A stretch of 64,000 nucleotides of DNA. It comes from Hyperoodon ampullatus. Taxonomy: Eukaryota; Chordata; Mammalia; Artiodactyla; Ziphiidae. Position 1 is the first letter of the stretch. Each line of letters starts with the position of its first letter. Under the pieces are notes generated by a model that did no database searches, had not been told where the DNA came from, and saw only the letters and a program-made list of their open reading frames with translations. The translations under genes and the position numbers were made by a program. Where the stretch lies: contig OX457070.1 in the NCBI GenBank assembly GCA_949752795.1, positions 30,303,088 to 30,367,087 on the forward strand, in the 5' to 3' direction. Below are positions 24,911-37,394 of this stretch, one piece after another.

Positions 24911-25539
24911 TGAAAAAATAGGGGATGTAGGTCTCATAATAAAAAGGTAATAGTTAAAATGGGTTCAAACTTACGTAAAGAAAGGTAACTAACAAAATCA
25001 GTATTTGGGAGTGGATTTACTATTTAGTATGAACAATAGAATAGCAAGAAAAAGTCTTATCTTTGCCACTAATTGTATCTAAAATGACCTTGGCCAAGTT
25101 TCTTAACCTGTTTGAGTCTTAGTTTCCTCAAGAGGGGTTTGGAAAGGACTTGAAACAGGTCTTCCAATTAGAATCACCCATGGGCGTTTAAAAGTCCACA
25201 TGGCTGTGTCCCCTTCTCAGACCCATTGAATCAGAGTATCCAAGGTGTGGGTAAGGCCAGCAGGAGGTCCTTCCATGTTAGCTATTTCACACCCTCAGTG
25301 GGGAGCTGGGCAGCTTACTCTTGAATTTCATTTATAACAACTTTTACAAGCACAGTGTTTTATTCATCTAGTTTAAAAGTTTCACCCTTGAGTTGTGGGT
25401 AGGCCTATTTTCAAGTCTATCTTTTGGTCAAGAAGCTTTCTGGAACCAGAAGGCTCCTTGCTAATGCCTCCATCTCAGCAAGGCAAGAAGTTACACTTAG
25501 CAACTAATAGGAGAGGACAGAAGGTACTTGTAATAGTTA

Positions 25540-25765
25540 CCAGTGTGGACTCTGATGTCTGATTGCGGTCAAATCCCGACTGCTGCCTTTAAAAATTGTG
25601 TACCATTGAAAAGTTACTTAATTTCTCTGGGCCTTAGTTTTCCTACCTGTAAAATGAAACATGGTTAGAAAGTAACACATAGGATTGTTATGAGGATCAA
25701 ATGAATTAATATATGCAAAGTGCTCAGACAGTGCTAGAACATATTAAGTGCTCCATAAAGGCTAT
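25540..25765 (+). repeat. MIR SINE
   Basis: Long MIR in sense orientation: GTTACTTAATTTCTCTGGGC, TTTCCTACCTGTAAAATGAA, TTATGAGGATCAAATGAATT and AGTGCTAGAACATATTAAGT. Confidence 0.85.
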
Positions 25766-26079
25766 TGTCATTATTATATCTATAGACTCAGAACTCCTGG
25801 GGACAGGAGACAAAGTAGAGGATAGAGTATAACACCTCTGTCTGTCCTAATATCTATAGGTGTGATTCTGGGGGAACTTTGGAGCCAGATATGGGAGAAA
25901 ATTTGCAGACGTACTACAAAACTGTAATCTTTCTTGCTGTGGCTATCTTAGAAAGATTTAATAAGACAGCACGTTTTACAATCACCCCAGCTGAATAGCC
26001 AGGGTAGGGGAAGTCCAGTGAAGTAGGGTAACCCAAAATTGCCCAAATGTCTGCTTTTTAAAAGCCCTAATTTTTAAAA

Positions 26080-26391
26080 TTGATTGATTAATTAATTAAT
26101 TTATTTTTGGCTGCGTTAGGTCTTCACTGCTTTGCCCGGGCTTTCTCTAGTTGTGGCAAGCAGGGGCTACTCTTCGTTGCAGTGCGTAGGCTTCTCTTGC
26201 TGTGGAGCACGGGGTCTAGGTGCACGGGCTTCAGTAATTGTGGCTCATGGGCTCTAGAGCGCAGGCTCTGTAGTTGTGGCACAGGGGCTTAGTTGCTCTG
26301 CGGCATGTGGGATCTTACTGGACCAGGGCTCGAACCTGTGTCCCCTGCACTGGCAGGCAGATTCTTAGCCACTGTGCCACCAGGGAAGCCC
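26080..26391 (-). mobile_element. CHR-type SINE, long form
   Basis: TTAATTAATTTATTTTTGGC at the tail side, then the full long-form body to CACCAGGGAAGCCC. It has no target-site duplication of its own; a near-match to its left flank instead occurs at about 27263-27283 (see findings). Confidence 0.85.
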
Positions 26392-26969
26392 CCATTGACT
26401 ACTTTTATATTAAAAACCATGAACCACACATATATACACATATATATTAAACACAGAGACATAAATACATATTCAATATTTTTACAGCATTGGTGTTATA
26501 GGTAAACATGTGTTACGTGCTACTCTTTCTATGTTCTGTTACAGGTTCTTTGTACTACTGTTTAACATACCATATTTTAAGCATTTCCTATGTCATACAA
26601 TGAGTTTTAAAGCATCATATACGTAATGGAACATAGTAATATGTTTATGTGCCATAATGTAAACATAAGCATATCACTCGGAACTTAATTGTTTCCAGTT
26701 AATTGATATACATCTTTTAAAAATAAATGCCATATACACTGTCACTTACTGTACCTCTGATTAATTTTTTTGATTGATTCTAATGGTAGAATTATTTCCT
26801 CAGGTAATGGTCATTTTTAGAGCTTATAAATATTGCAAATTGCTTTCTTTTATCAATATTACATTCTCCCAAGCAATACATATTTCCCTTTTGATTTATG
26901 CTTATCAACATAGAGTAAATTTTTGCCATGAAAATTGGATTCATATGAATATCTTCCAACTTGCCTTTT

Positions 26970-27262
26970 GTTTGTTTTTTTAATTTAATTTTTTATTTTA
27001 TATTAGACTATACTTGATTTACAATGTGGTGTTAGTTTCAGGTATACAGCAAAGTGATTCAGTTATACATATACATATATCCATTCTTTCTCAGATTCTT
27101 TTCCCATATAGATTATTACAGAATATTGAGCAGTGTTCCCTGAGCTATACAATAGGTCCTTGCTGTTTATCTATTTTATACACAGTAGTTGTGTATATGT
27201 TAATCCCAAATTCCTAATTTATCCCTCCCCACCATGTTTCTCCTTTGGTCACCATAAGTTTG
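26970..27262 (-). mobile_element. Short LINE-1 3' fragment
   Basis: L1 3' UTR text in minus orientation: TACTTGATTTACAATGTGGT, TTCAGGTATACAGCAAAGTG, TTATACATATACATATATCC. The region 26392-26969 between it and the SINE shows no recognised repeat. Confidence 0.8.
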
Positions 27263-27283
27263 TAAAAGCCCTATTTTTAAAAA

Positions 27284-28140
27284 GCTGCTGGACGTCATTC
27301 CAGCTGTAGAACAAGAGCATCATTTATGTTATTGCTTTGCTTACTGTAATAATTTTCAATATTGAACAATTCTGCCATTTACAGGTACTATTTGCTTTTG
27401 TATTTCCCCACCTCTAAGTTCATGATTCCACCCTAATGCTAGCTAGCCATTTCTGATGTGGCATTATAAAAATTACTCGAATTAAACTGTATTCTCTCTA
27501 TTTTTTAATCTGAGGATTGCTCAGTGCATTTCAAGGTAACGAGAGTTATATGTCATAGTTTTGATGGAGTTTTGGGCAAGGTTTAATGATAAATTCGGTT
27601 AATGATGTTAATTGGGTAGAGAGATCTCTGAGCCTTGCTCCTCATGGATCTCTGGAAATTGTCACCAACTGTAAATTGGAGGAGAAATAAAGTCATAAAG
27701 CCTCAAATCAGGGCCCCAGACACTGTCCTTGCCTCTAGTCCCATATCCATCCCTTGGGTGGAAGAATTCAACAAACAAGGCAGGGACGAAAAGGCATTGA
27801 GTGAGGGCTCAACTTAGGTCTTAAGGGCGGACTTTACCTTCAGGGGAGATTTAGGAATATTAGATATAAATGATGACAAGACGTTTGTGTAGAACAAGCG
27901 TCTTGTAATATTTTTAAAGGCGGACATTGAAATCTCAAATGCAACATAGAGCAGATAAGAGGGAATATTTACAGAGTAACCAAGTGGCAAATTTTTGCTA
28001 GTGAATAATGAACTTTGCTGATATCAGGTTATGTGGTTGGGTCTCAATCCCGATAAAGGAGTTTGCTGGGGTGTGTCAATGATATGGATATGGCTTTTTC
28101 CAAAGTGATCATTCTGGAAAGAGATTTCCACACCTTAAAG
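27284..28140. other. Region upstream of GKN2
   Basis: No repeat recognised. It likely contains GKN2 upstream regulatory sequence. A CGATAAAG GATA-type motif is at about 28051-28058. Confidence 0.4.
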
Positions 28141-28144
28141 CCAA

Positions 28145-28150
28145 TATAAA
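28145..28150 (+). promoter_or_regulatory. GKN2: GKN2 TATA box
   Basis: TATAAA in CCAATATAAAGGG, 59 bp upstream of the GKN2 ATG. This implies a start site near 28172-28178 and a 5' UTR of about 35 nt. An in-frame ATG at 28164-28166 would then lie upstream of the transcript start, so the start at 28209 is preferred. Confidence 0.75.
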
Positions 28151-28208
28151 GGGTAGAAGTTGCATGGGCAGCCTCACTTTCTCCAGCAGCTTCTGCCTTT
28201 CAGGCAAA

Positions 28209-31200
28209 ATGAAAATCCTTGTGAGTATTTGTTTACGTTTCTTTATATACTTCTGGTGGCTGCTTGCAGAGAATGCTCATATCCAATAAGCCTTGGCTTT
28301 CAGGGGTCTTAACACTGCATGCTTCTAAACTTCTGTGATTGAATTAATGCTGTCTTTGGCAGGAATAATGTTGAATATTAATTTGTCCATATTTATTTGT
28401 CCATTGTCTGTTTCTTGAGATGTTTACTAAAAAATTACAAAGAAAAAAAATGGAAATATCTAGGGAACTTTAATTTGTAATATTTTAGTAATAATTCCTT
28501 ATTATGAACTTTGGAGGGAATGTAGCCATTTTAGGACAACCGTATTTACTATCTAAAGAAGTAGTCATTTAAAAATAACAATATCCATAATAATAATAAT
28601 AATGGCAGCTGTCATTTCCCAAGTGTGTACTAGGCCCTATGCTAAACATTTGCATGAATCATTTCATCCATTCACTTAAACAATTCTATGAGCTGAGTAG
28701 TATTGCCCCATTCTATAGGTGAGAAGACTGAGGCACAGAGGAATGTGATTTCCCCAGGCCAGTAAATGTGGAATTTAGGCTTGAAATTTCCCCATCTTAG
28801 ACCCCACTTACCGGAGCAATCATGGCAAAGTAATCCTGCCATGACCACTCCAGCTGATCCCAGCCCTGATCCCATTCTCCCATAGATCCACATTGCAGTA
28901 CTCCATGGATGGTTAGTTGACTATGTTCTGATCCAGAATGGAACTCCTTCCCCCAGTCTCTATCCCTTATTCTCATTGAGCTATTGAAGGAGAAAGCAAA
29001 ATAATACCTCCCCATAAGGTGTTAAAGACTGTCAGCTCAAAGAGTTGCCTCTCCCAAGGTATCTTGATTTTTTTAAGAGGATACCTAACCTTAAAACACA
29101 AACATGGAACAGTGGTATATTAATCATGGTGTTGGGTGAGTGGTTACTTGGGGGCAGGGGACACTTCCTGAGCTCTCTCTAATCACAGCACTAAGGTGGC
29201 TAGCCCTTCACCCACCTATTCAGACCTCTGTATTAGATCCATTAAACAGAATACATAGGAGTGTCAGAGGTTGTCCAGGAGTCTAGGTTGTCCCTCTGCA
29301 AGTAAGCAGGTTGGACAGCTGCATGTAGGTCCATGTTAGACATTCTACCCACAGTCACCAGGAGAAAAATGTTATTGGTGAGATGCAAAAGGAAGTAGGA
29401 AAATCCCACTGACAAGTCCTAAAAATATCTGCCTTCTCCTTCATCAGCAATTTCAATGACAGTGCAGTGCACTGTGATGTTCAGAAGAGAGAACACAAAA
29501 CCGGGATCAGCATGTTGGATGAGTCTCTCATATAAGTGCAGCAAAATGTCAGCAGTGCCTCCATGTCAGTCTCACGGACTGCTGGCCTAACACTTGTCTG
29601 ATGGTATCACTAAGGAGAATGTGGAGGTTTTCCTTGATGTCAGCCTCAAAAGTTAATCATGCCTCCAAGCATCGGATTTTCAAAGTTTGCTTTTAGGAAT
29701 CTACTGTATTTCTATCACCCATGAATCCACTTAAATCTATCTTACTTTCTCAATCTCAAGGAATTAAGTAATTTTTTAAACCAAAAAACAAAACTTGACT
29801 CCTGTATACTAAAGCCAGTGTGAATACCACTAGGGTCCTCCCCTTCGTAAAAGGAGTCCTTCCTCACTGCTCACCTCCCCCAAGTTTTTTTTTTTTTTCT
29901 GGCATAAGAACTATGCTTTCTAGAAGGTTGTGTTGTTAGGAAGGGTTGGGAATTTGGTAACAAAGGTAGAACCTGTGTCTGAAAAATAGCATGAACCCAA
30001 CAAATGCCTGTCAAATGAATGAATGTGTGTTTCACATTTTGGAAGTGGACTGTTGACCATCCATGACCTCCCACCAGTGTCTAAAGCATATGTTTTCTGT
30101 GATATTTGTGCTTGTCTTGTCCAATGTCACCTCATGTTCCCACCCTAAGTGACAGCCCTATTGTGAATAGATGTGACTGCTCGGTTTTTCAGGTGGTATT
30201 TCTGGTGGCACTGGCTATCTTTGGGACACAATCTCATGGACATGAGGTGAGTTGGTTCACTATAGACTTTATATCTTAGAGGTATTGGGAGAGGAAAAAG
30301 AAGATATGAGATAATCTGAAGGACAGTAGAGAGTCCACATGTCCTATGTGGGATGAAATTCCAGAAATAACCAATAACAGAAACAATGAAGTTGATTATT
30401 TCTTTCCAATCACAATACCTTAAAAAACGTACCCCATTGCTTTAAAATGTGGTTAATTTCATTTCTCCTGTAATGCCATTGCTTTGCCCATATATAATGC
30501 AGTGAACTATGAGGAAGACCTTTGCATTCTAATTTTAGCATGGGCTTTTGGTCTGGGATGCCAGTGGAGATGTTTCAAGGTTCAATCTCTTGTTTGAAGC
30601 AATAGAAGACTTTACTTTGCAGGGAGGGTTGCCTTTCAAATGCACATAGTTTATGAAAAACCATTATGTCTTTTGTCAATCTAGGTTTATAACATCATCA
30701 GCCCAACTGACAATGGTGGCCTTATTCAGGAGACAATGACAATTGACAATGAAAAAAATATCGCCGTGATTAATATCCATGCAGGATCATGCTCCTCTAC
30801 CACGATTTTTGACTATAAACATGTAAGCAGCAATATTTTATATTCTTCAAGAATGGACTTCTAAAGGGTGGAGGGGCAGCCATTTATTGTGCATTTGAAT
30901 TCCAGGATCTATCCTTGCAATTCTTTCACAATATCCTTACTTCTGCTTTTCCCTTTAAATAATCAAGCAATTGATTAAAAACCAATCAAACAAAACCATT
31001 TCTAATTTAAAAATGTGATGAGACAGGAAGCATACAAATTCGTTTGACCTTTTCAGGTGGAAAGCACAATCATATTGGCTAACTACAGGCTCAGAAAGTG
31101 CCTGGAAGGGTGACTAAAACCCAAGGCCAGGCATGGCACACAGGCTCTCAAAAATATTTGTCAAATGCCTGAATGAATGAAGTAGGGCTTCTAATACAAA

Positions 31201-33934
31201 AAAATTATGCAGACAAAGAACAATAATGAAGCAAGCAGTCACAAAGTAGCAGAAATCCAGAACGACTCTACACATTTGACTATGTATATGCAGTAAATCA
31301 TACTGCTTCTGGAAGAATGAAAATATGTTAACTAAAAACATTAAACTATTTCCAAGTTTCACTTACTGGTATGAACAATAAATCTCAGGAAACTTATTCT
31401 GTCCTTGATTCATTTATTCATTTGTTTGTTTTCCATTTGTTCCACCTGGGTGATGAGCCTACTTTCACCTATGGAGAGAGCTATGCACTGTGTATATAAG
31501 TAGTCTGTAGTCCGTTGCACTGTACATTTGAATGTGACTTTCTTCTCCTTTTCTTATAGAAACCTCCTCACTCCCTCTGCCCCGCTGGTATTGGGAGTCC
31601 CATGACACTTTTGAAAGCATAGAGTCTTTGAAAGATATGCTTTACAAGGAAGTTGTGCTGAAATTCTTTTTAAGCAGATGTCAGGGAAATCACAAAAGTA
31701 TCTTTAAAAAACAATAGCATGAGAATAGGTGAGAATTTGGTTAAAACCTCTTCCACTCTCATCAGGTTCGGCCTCAGTCAATTTTTGGATTTTAAGGACT
31801 GGCAATTTGTGAGAACTGAAAAATAGGAACTAGAAAGATTTATAATATTTGCACTCTTATAGGCTGTATAATTATTTGGAACTATGTACAGAAAATTCCA
31901 CTCTGTATGAAGATTCCAGAAGGTTCCTTTTGGCTCCAAGGACCTCACCCTCCATTGTTCTTCCAATCCCAACTTCCTCCAACCCATCCTTATCCAGCCG
32001 GCTTGGGTCTGAGGTGGAGAAAAGATAGAAGATGGTAAAGGAGGGGAGGGGAGAATCAATGAAAATGTACGTGTGGTAGGTGAGGGGGTGTGGGTGTGTT
32101 GAGGAGAGCTTCTAAAGCATCACTGTCCAGTAGAACTTTCTGCAATGGTAGAAATGCTCTATATCTGCATTTTCCAATAGGGAAGCTACTAGCCACTTGT
32201 GGCTACTCAGCACTTGACATGTGTGACGGAGGAAGTACATTTTCAATTTTATTTAATTTGAATTTAAATTTAAATGGCCACAGGTGGCTGGTAAATAACA
32301 TATTGGAAACCACAGTTCGAAAGAATACCGTATTTACTCCAAATTGAGGAAAGGGCAGAACAAAATCAATAGAAAGAGACAGAGAGCGGCTTCTTCTCAA
32401 GCTTTCAAACACCAAACTGTAGACCCAAAACATGAAAAGTGGGGCACACATCATGGGTTTACACAGATTCAGAGATAGAAATGACACGTGAAAAAGTAAA
32501 ACGACTATGTAAAAGAAGTCGAATGGATAGAATTGACTGCAGCTTGAAAATATCACTACGCATGCTCAAGGCTTTCCGCAAGGCCGATCCTCACCAAGCT
32601 CAGAGCCCAGGGAACTGGGAGGGGCAGTAACTGTGCTCTTGCTGCTTCAGGGCTACATCGCCTCCAGGGTGCTCTCCCGAAGAGCCTGCTACATCCTGAA
32701 GATGAACCATAAGGCCATCCCTGCTCTGGACCAGCTCCAACGGTACATCTTTGAGAGGCAGGTAAGTCTGGGGTAACCCTAAGTATTCCCTGTTCTTGAG
32801 CCAGGGAATACTGGTGCCCACAGAGAAATGAAGAGGGTAAGGGAGAGGATCATAATATCATACCTTATTGTGGCTATGGTACCCTCCACTTTAAAGCATC
32901 TTCACATTTATTGATTTTAGAGCAGAATAAGTCTCTTATCTTGAGTTCCACCATACAGCTCCCAATACAAAAACTTACAATAAATTCCAGTGTCTTTGTA
33001 GAGAGGACTAAACATTCTCTTCTCAGAGCTAGGCTTTAAGAAATAGTGATTGGCAGAAAAAATGAGTGATGATATCCAATGACACAATGGTGCAAAGAAA
33101 TACAGTATAGTGAGAATAAGCAAACACTGTGTGAGGCTAGGAATCTGAGGTTTATTTCTCCTTTTGTGTCTTTTCATCGGGCACAGGATTCACCCTCTCT
33201 GGGTTTCATTGTCACCAGCTGCAAAATAACATTGGTAATAATGAGGTTTCTCTACAGACCAAGTGGTCAAAAAGAGATGACATCTTGAGATTCCTGACCA
33301 CCTCCTGTTTAATAATTCAAAAGAGAAAAAGTCACAATTAGGAATAAGTTACACCAGATTATGTCAATTTATTTCATCCTATTCCACTCCTACTGATCTA
33401 GGCTTTGAAAAACATGTTCTCCGACAAATACATCTGGGTCAAGTATAACCCACTGGAGTCTCTGATCACAGATGTGAAATGGTTCCTGTTTGGATCACCC
33501 ATCAGGCAGCTCTGCGAACATGTCCCCTTGTACAATGGGGAAGTGGCTGAAAAGACATGTGAGTACCAATAAATCATTCCTTCACTAGATATTTTCTGAC
33601 AGCTCCAATATGTCAGCCACTCTGCCAGGTGCTGTGTGAAATACAAATAAACATGAAACATGACTCAGTTTGCTTTACTTTGGGAATTAAATATCTACCA
33701 TGTGTGGAAATAGTGCTAAATGTTAGGGAGAGGCAGAAATGAAAAAACTCTGCCTCCAAGGAACACATAGTCTGATGGAGAAGTTAGTGACTTAAGACAG
33801 AGGATGGAATAAAAAAGATTCCTGGGGACAAAGGAAAAGCTATTGGCTTCTCTAAAGTACAGCATGGTAACTCTAGTTAAGAATATGGTATTGCATACTT
33901 GAAAGTTGCTGAGAGTAGATATTAAGCATTCTTA

Positions 33935-33976
<42 letters not shown>

Positions 33977-34762
33977 GAGTTAATATGTTAACTACACAAG
34001 GTGATGGATGTGCTATCTTGAGCTTTTACAATGTATATGTATATCAAATTATCATGTTGTACACTTTAAATATATACAGATATACTTGTCAATTATTTCT
34101 CAAAAAAGTTCAAAAATAGTCTCAGGATCTAAGATTAAACTGGTCCAAGAAAGAGCAGGCAAAGTGGACTGACAGGGAATAAAAACTGATTCATTCAGGT
34201 AACATATGTCACTGCAGTCATTACTGGTATTTTTACACAAAATTGCTAAGTATGGCAGAGTGACAGCGTGAAAGAAAAGCTGGATCACAGATGGCAAAGG
34301 TAACAAGAGAAATTCCCCAGAGTAGTGGAAGGTAAAGAAGAAAAAAATTACATTTATTACCTTTCTATTGCCCAGAAAAAATTAAGATATTTTTACTTTT
34401 CATAAGGTCATTAGTACTTATAAGTAAAGGCATGCAGGCATGCCATTAATGCAGAATGTCATAGCATTAATCGAGTTGAGCCAGAGAGCACTTCCGGGAA
34501 TTGTCAGTATATTTAAGCTAATATATTATTATTCTTTGCAATACAAGTATAGCTAAAATCTTGGGTAACATGAAATTACATGTACACCCCCTAGTCAAGA
34601 CATTTACAAAAGGGCATTGGTTTGCTGAATTCTAGTAATTTCTTAATTCTCTTTCTTTAAAAATTTTTCCTCTTTTCAGATGATACTGATGCTGGAGACT
34701 GTGCAAAGACTGGGCTCCTGGGCATCTTGGGAATTTCCATCTGTAAAGAGCTTCACATTTAA
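28209..34762 (+). CDS. GKN2: Gastrokine-2, intact six-exon gene
   Basis: GKN2 is a secreted BRICHOS-family protein of gastric surface mucous cells; in human it is disulfide-linked to trefoil factor TFF1. Coding exons are 28209-28220 (MKIL), 30193-30246, 30685-30822, 32651-32761, 33402-33558 and 34680-34762 (stop TAA). All introns are GT-AG, phases 0,0,0,0,1, as in GKN1. The product is 184 residues, the human length. The signal peptide is residues 1-20 (exon 2 [16 protein letters not shown]), and the mature protein starts near HEVYNIISP. Exon 3 carries [12 protein letters not shown] and [15 protein letters not shown]; its Cys58 (mature 38) corresponds to the TFF1-linking cysteine of human GKN2. 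BRICHOS cysteines are at 81 ([11 protein letters not shown]) and 143 ([13 protein letters not shown]), C-terminal cysteines at 165 and 179 ([16 protein letters not shown]). No inactivating change was seen. Divergent from GKN1. Confidence 0.96.
28610..28775 (-). repeat. MIR SINE in GKN2 intron 1
   Basis: GTGTGTACTAGGCCCTATGC and GGTGAGAAGACTGAGGCACA are the complement of the MIR core. Confidence 0.75.
32105..32345. repeat. Old non-autonomous DNA element in GKN2 intron 3
   Basis: CACTGTCCAGTAGAACTTTC, TAGCCACTTGTGGCTACTCA and GCCACAGGTGGCTGGTAAAT. The two halves are partly inverted copies. It fits a common mammalian hAT-type MER family; the exact name is uncertain. Confidence 0.65.
33750..34110 (+). 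repeat. LINE-1 3' end, sense, with (AC)n tract
   Basis: Contains ACTTGAAAGTTGCTGAGAGT, GGTGATGGATGTGCTATCTT and TCAAATTATCATGTTGTACA, a typical L1 3' UTR. An (AC)n microsatellite lies inside at about 33936-33975. It is in GKN2 intron 5. Confidence 0.7.
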
Positions 34763-34821
34763 GGCATCAGCCCACTGGTTTCATCTTTTCAGAGAAATAC
34801 ACGTTTCCACTCAACGGCCAA

Positions 34822-34827
34822 ATTAAA
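34822..34827 (+). promoter_or_regulatory. GKN2: Probable GKN2 polyadenylation signal ATTAAA
   Basis: ATTAAA lies 60 bp after the GKN2 stop, within CCAAATTAAATTC. No AATAAA is closer, so the mRNA probably ends near 34845. Confidence 0.6.
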
Positions 34828-34942
34828 TTCTTTGTCAACATCCCAACTAATTTTGAGATTCAGTAGTAAAACATAAGTACTATATTTATAGATATCTGGG
34901 TGTTTTCTTTTCTTGTAAGCAGAAAAGGGAAGCCAAACAATG

Positions 34943-35030
34943 TTTATGTCAATATATAGAAGGAAAGAAATTGCCAGGATTTCAAGTAAAGTGTATAGTG
35001 TGAAAATTCCCAGGTAATATAGGTGAGTCA
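34943..35030 (+). repeat. Duplicated motif downstream of GKN2, copy 1
   Basis: Shares GTCAATATATAGAAGGAAA, TTTCAA(G/A)TAAA and AAATTCCCAG in order with 35432-35518, about 480 bp away in the same orientation. The family is not recognised. Confidence 0.7.
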
Positions 35031-35431
35031 CATACAGGCTGGTCAGCTATGTACAAGTCTTCAGCTTTGCATTTGACCCTTAGACCAGTTGCCCATCTGT
35101 CCAACCAACACACTGGGCAGCGTAGGTAGAGCAGGGCCTCAGGTGGCATTGACCTTCACCTAGTGAGGGGGATGGATTATTTATACCCTTATCAGACAAC
35201 TTGACTGCTCAGGTGAAGAAAACTGTGCCCTCTGACAAAGCACCCAGCTTTGAGAGCCATTCACATACCTTTTAGCTCATCAAAGCAGTAGACTCAAACT
35301 TAATAAACACTATCATGATATATTTCATCCCACAGTGAGGAGAGAGAGAGAGAGAGGAACACACATCACCCAGAGAAAGATGCACATTGCTGAAAATCTT
35401 TACAGGAGTGAGGCCCTAACTGGGAATGTCA

Positions 35432-35518
35432 AGTCAATATATAGAAGGAAAACAATTTTTAATATTTCAAATAAATTGCATAATGTGGGCAAATTCCCAG
35501 ATTGTATGGAGTAGTCAG
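35432..35518 (+). repeat. Duplicated motif downstream of GKN2, copy 2
   Basis: Second copy of the segment at 34943-35030, roughly 70-75% identical by eye. A short (GA)n run lies between the copies at about 35338-35356. Confidence 0.7.
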
Positions 35519-36384
35519 CGAGTGCAAGTTCAGAGCAAAGAGGAACTACTTTAACAAGAATCTCTGTCTTCATCAACTGCTCCTATTCCTAACACTATAC
35601 ATCTACTCCTTAATAACCATTAGTACTGGGCTAGGTATGCTGGCAAAACTACAATAGTAAAGAAAGTTAAAATAACTGAGCTAAATTCTGGCAGGGGTGG
35701 CTGCAATTTATTATCTCATCTCACCATAAAAGGATAGGGATATTCCGGTCTTGGTTGAGTAGTTAGAACTAGATGCTTGAAGGGGGCCAGACTATCTTTT
35801 TCCACTCTAAACTCTCTTTCTCTCTATGTGTCTGCCTCAGGATCTGACACTGGCTTTCTCCATGGTGGTAAAACCAACATCACTCTGAGCCCCAAGGTCC
35901 CCATCTTCCTTGTGTCATCATCAGAAAGGAAAGGGACTCTTAGTTCTAATTTCAAATTAGCTTTAATTTAAAAATCTCTGGAAAGGAGCCTCACTGAATC
36001 ATGTGGGTACACATTCTTACTCCTCTGGCTGGGGATGGTGGGAGTGGGGTAGGGGAAGGGTTGTAATTGGCAACTTCCTTTGGAGTTTACTGCTTAGAAC
36101 TGTGTTATCCTTATTAGTTTTTATAATATTATTACCATTTTAAAAGCAGAAAATTTAAAAAGCAGAACTCAAAACAGAACTTTGAGTTCTGCTTTTTCCT
36201 AACTCTGCTTTCCTTAAATCAGTTGACCCTGCTCAGTTCTGGTGTCATGCTGAATACCTATTACAAGAAGCAGGTGGAATAGGCCAGGTACATGCCTAAG
36301 AGGAGTGAGTCCAAATGTAAGCTAAAAGGAAGCCGGGGCTCCATTAAACCTTCTCCAGAAAGGAGCCCTTTCTTAAGGGTTGGG

Positions 36385-37200
36385 GAGGGAAGATATTAAT
36401 TCTGTTTTCATTTTTGTTTGCCTCAAGGTATTTCTAATTTCTCTTTTGACTTCTCTTTGACCCATGGTTAAGAGAGTGTGGTTTAATTTCCATGTACTTG
36501 TGAGTTTTTGTATTTTCCTTTTGTTATTGCCTTCTAGTTTTATTCCATTGTGGTTGGAAAAGATTGGGAAAGATACCTGGAATGATTTCATTCTTCTTAA
36601 ATTTGTTAAGACTTGTTTTGTGGACTAACATATGATCTATCCTGGAGAATAGAATAGAATAGAATCCTGTTCCCTGTGCACTTGAGGAGAATGTGTATTC
36701 TGCAGCTGGTGGATGGAATGTTCTGTATATGTCTGTTAGGTTCATTTGGTCTATAGTGTAGTTCAAGCCTGCTGTTTCCTTATTGATATTCTGTCTGAAT
36801 GATCTACCCATTATTAAAAGCGGCATATTTCAGTCCCCTAGTATTATTATATTGCTGTCTACTTCTCCCTTTAGATCAATCCATATTTGCTTTTTATGTT
36901 TAGGTGCTCTGACATTGAGTGCACATATATTTATAATTGTTATATCTTCTTGGTAAATTGAACTTTCTGTCATTATATCACAACCTTTTTTGTCTCTTGT
37001 GACAGTTTTTGACTTAAAGTCTATTTTGTCTGGTATAAGTATAGCTACTCCTGCTCTCTTTTGGTTCTCATTTACATTGAATATCTTTTTCCATACCTTC
37101 ACTTTCAGCCTATGTGTGTCCTTAAATCGAAAGTGAGTCTCTTTTAGACAGCATAGTTGGATCTTATTCTTTATTCATTTAACCACTCTATATTTTTTGA
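36385..37200 (-). repeat. Old LINE-1 ORF2 region, antisense
   Basis: Complement of L1 ORF2: TTTGACCCATGGTTAAGAGA, TTTTATTCCATTGTGGTTGG and GTGTATTCTGCAGCTGGTGG. It is broken by stops in all frames. Confidence 0.75.
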
Positions 37201-37394
37201 TTCGGTTATCAAATTTTCTAACCACAAGAAAGCATCAAGGATGCTAGAGGAGCATATCTCTCTAATAAAGCTGGCCCAAGAGAGCAGGCATGATCCAGAA
37301 TATGAGTGTGCCAAAGGTGTTTTTGCAGAAATCTTGGTGAGGCTTATAGATGGGGTTCTTATTTCCTATGAAGTTTTGTTCCTCACAGTAAATG

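Noticed and set aside
28164..28208. In-frame upstream ATG that would extend GKN2 by 15 residues
   Set aside because: It lies only about 14 bp after the TATA box, upstream of the expected transcription start, and would spoil the signal peptide.
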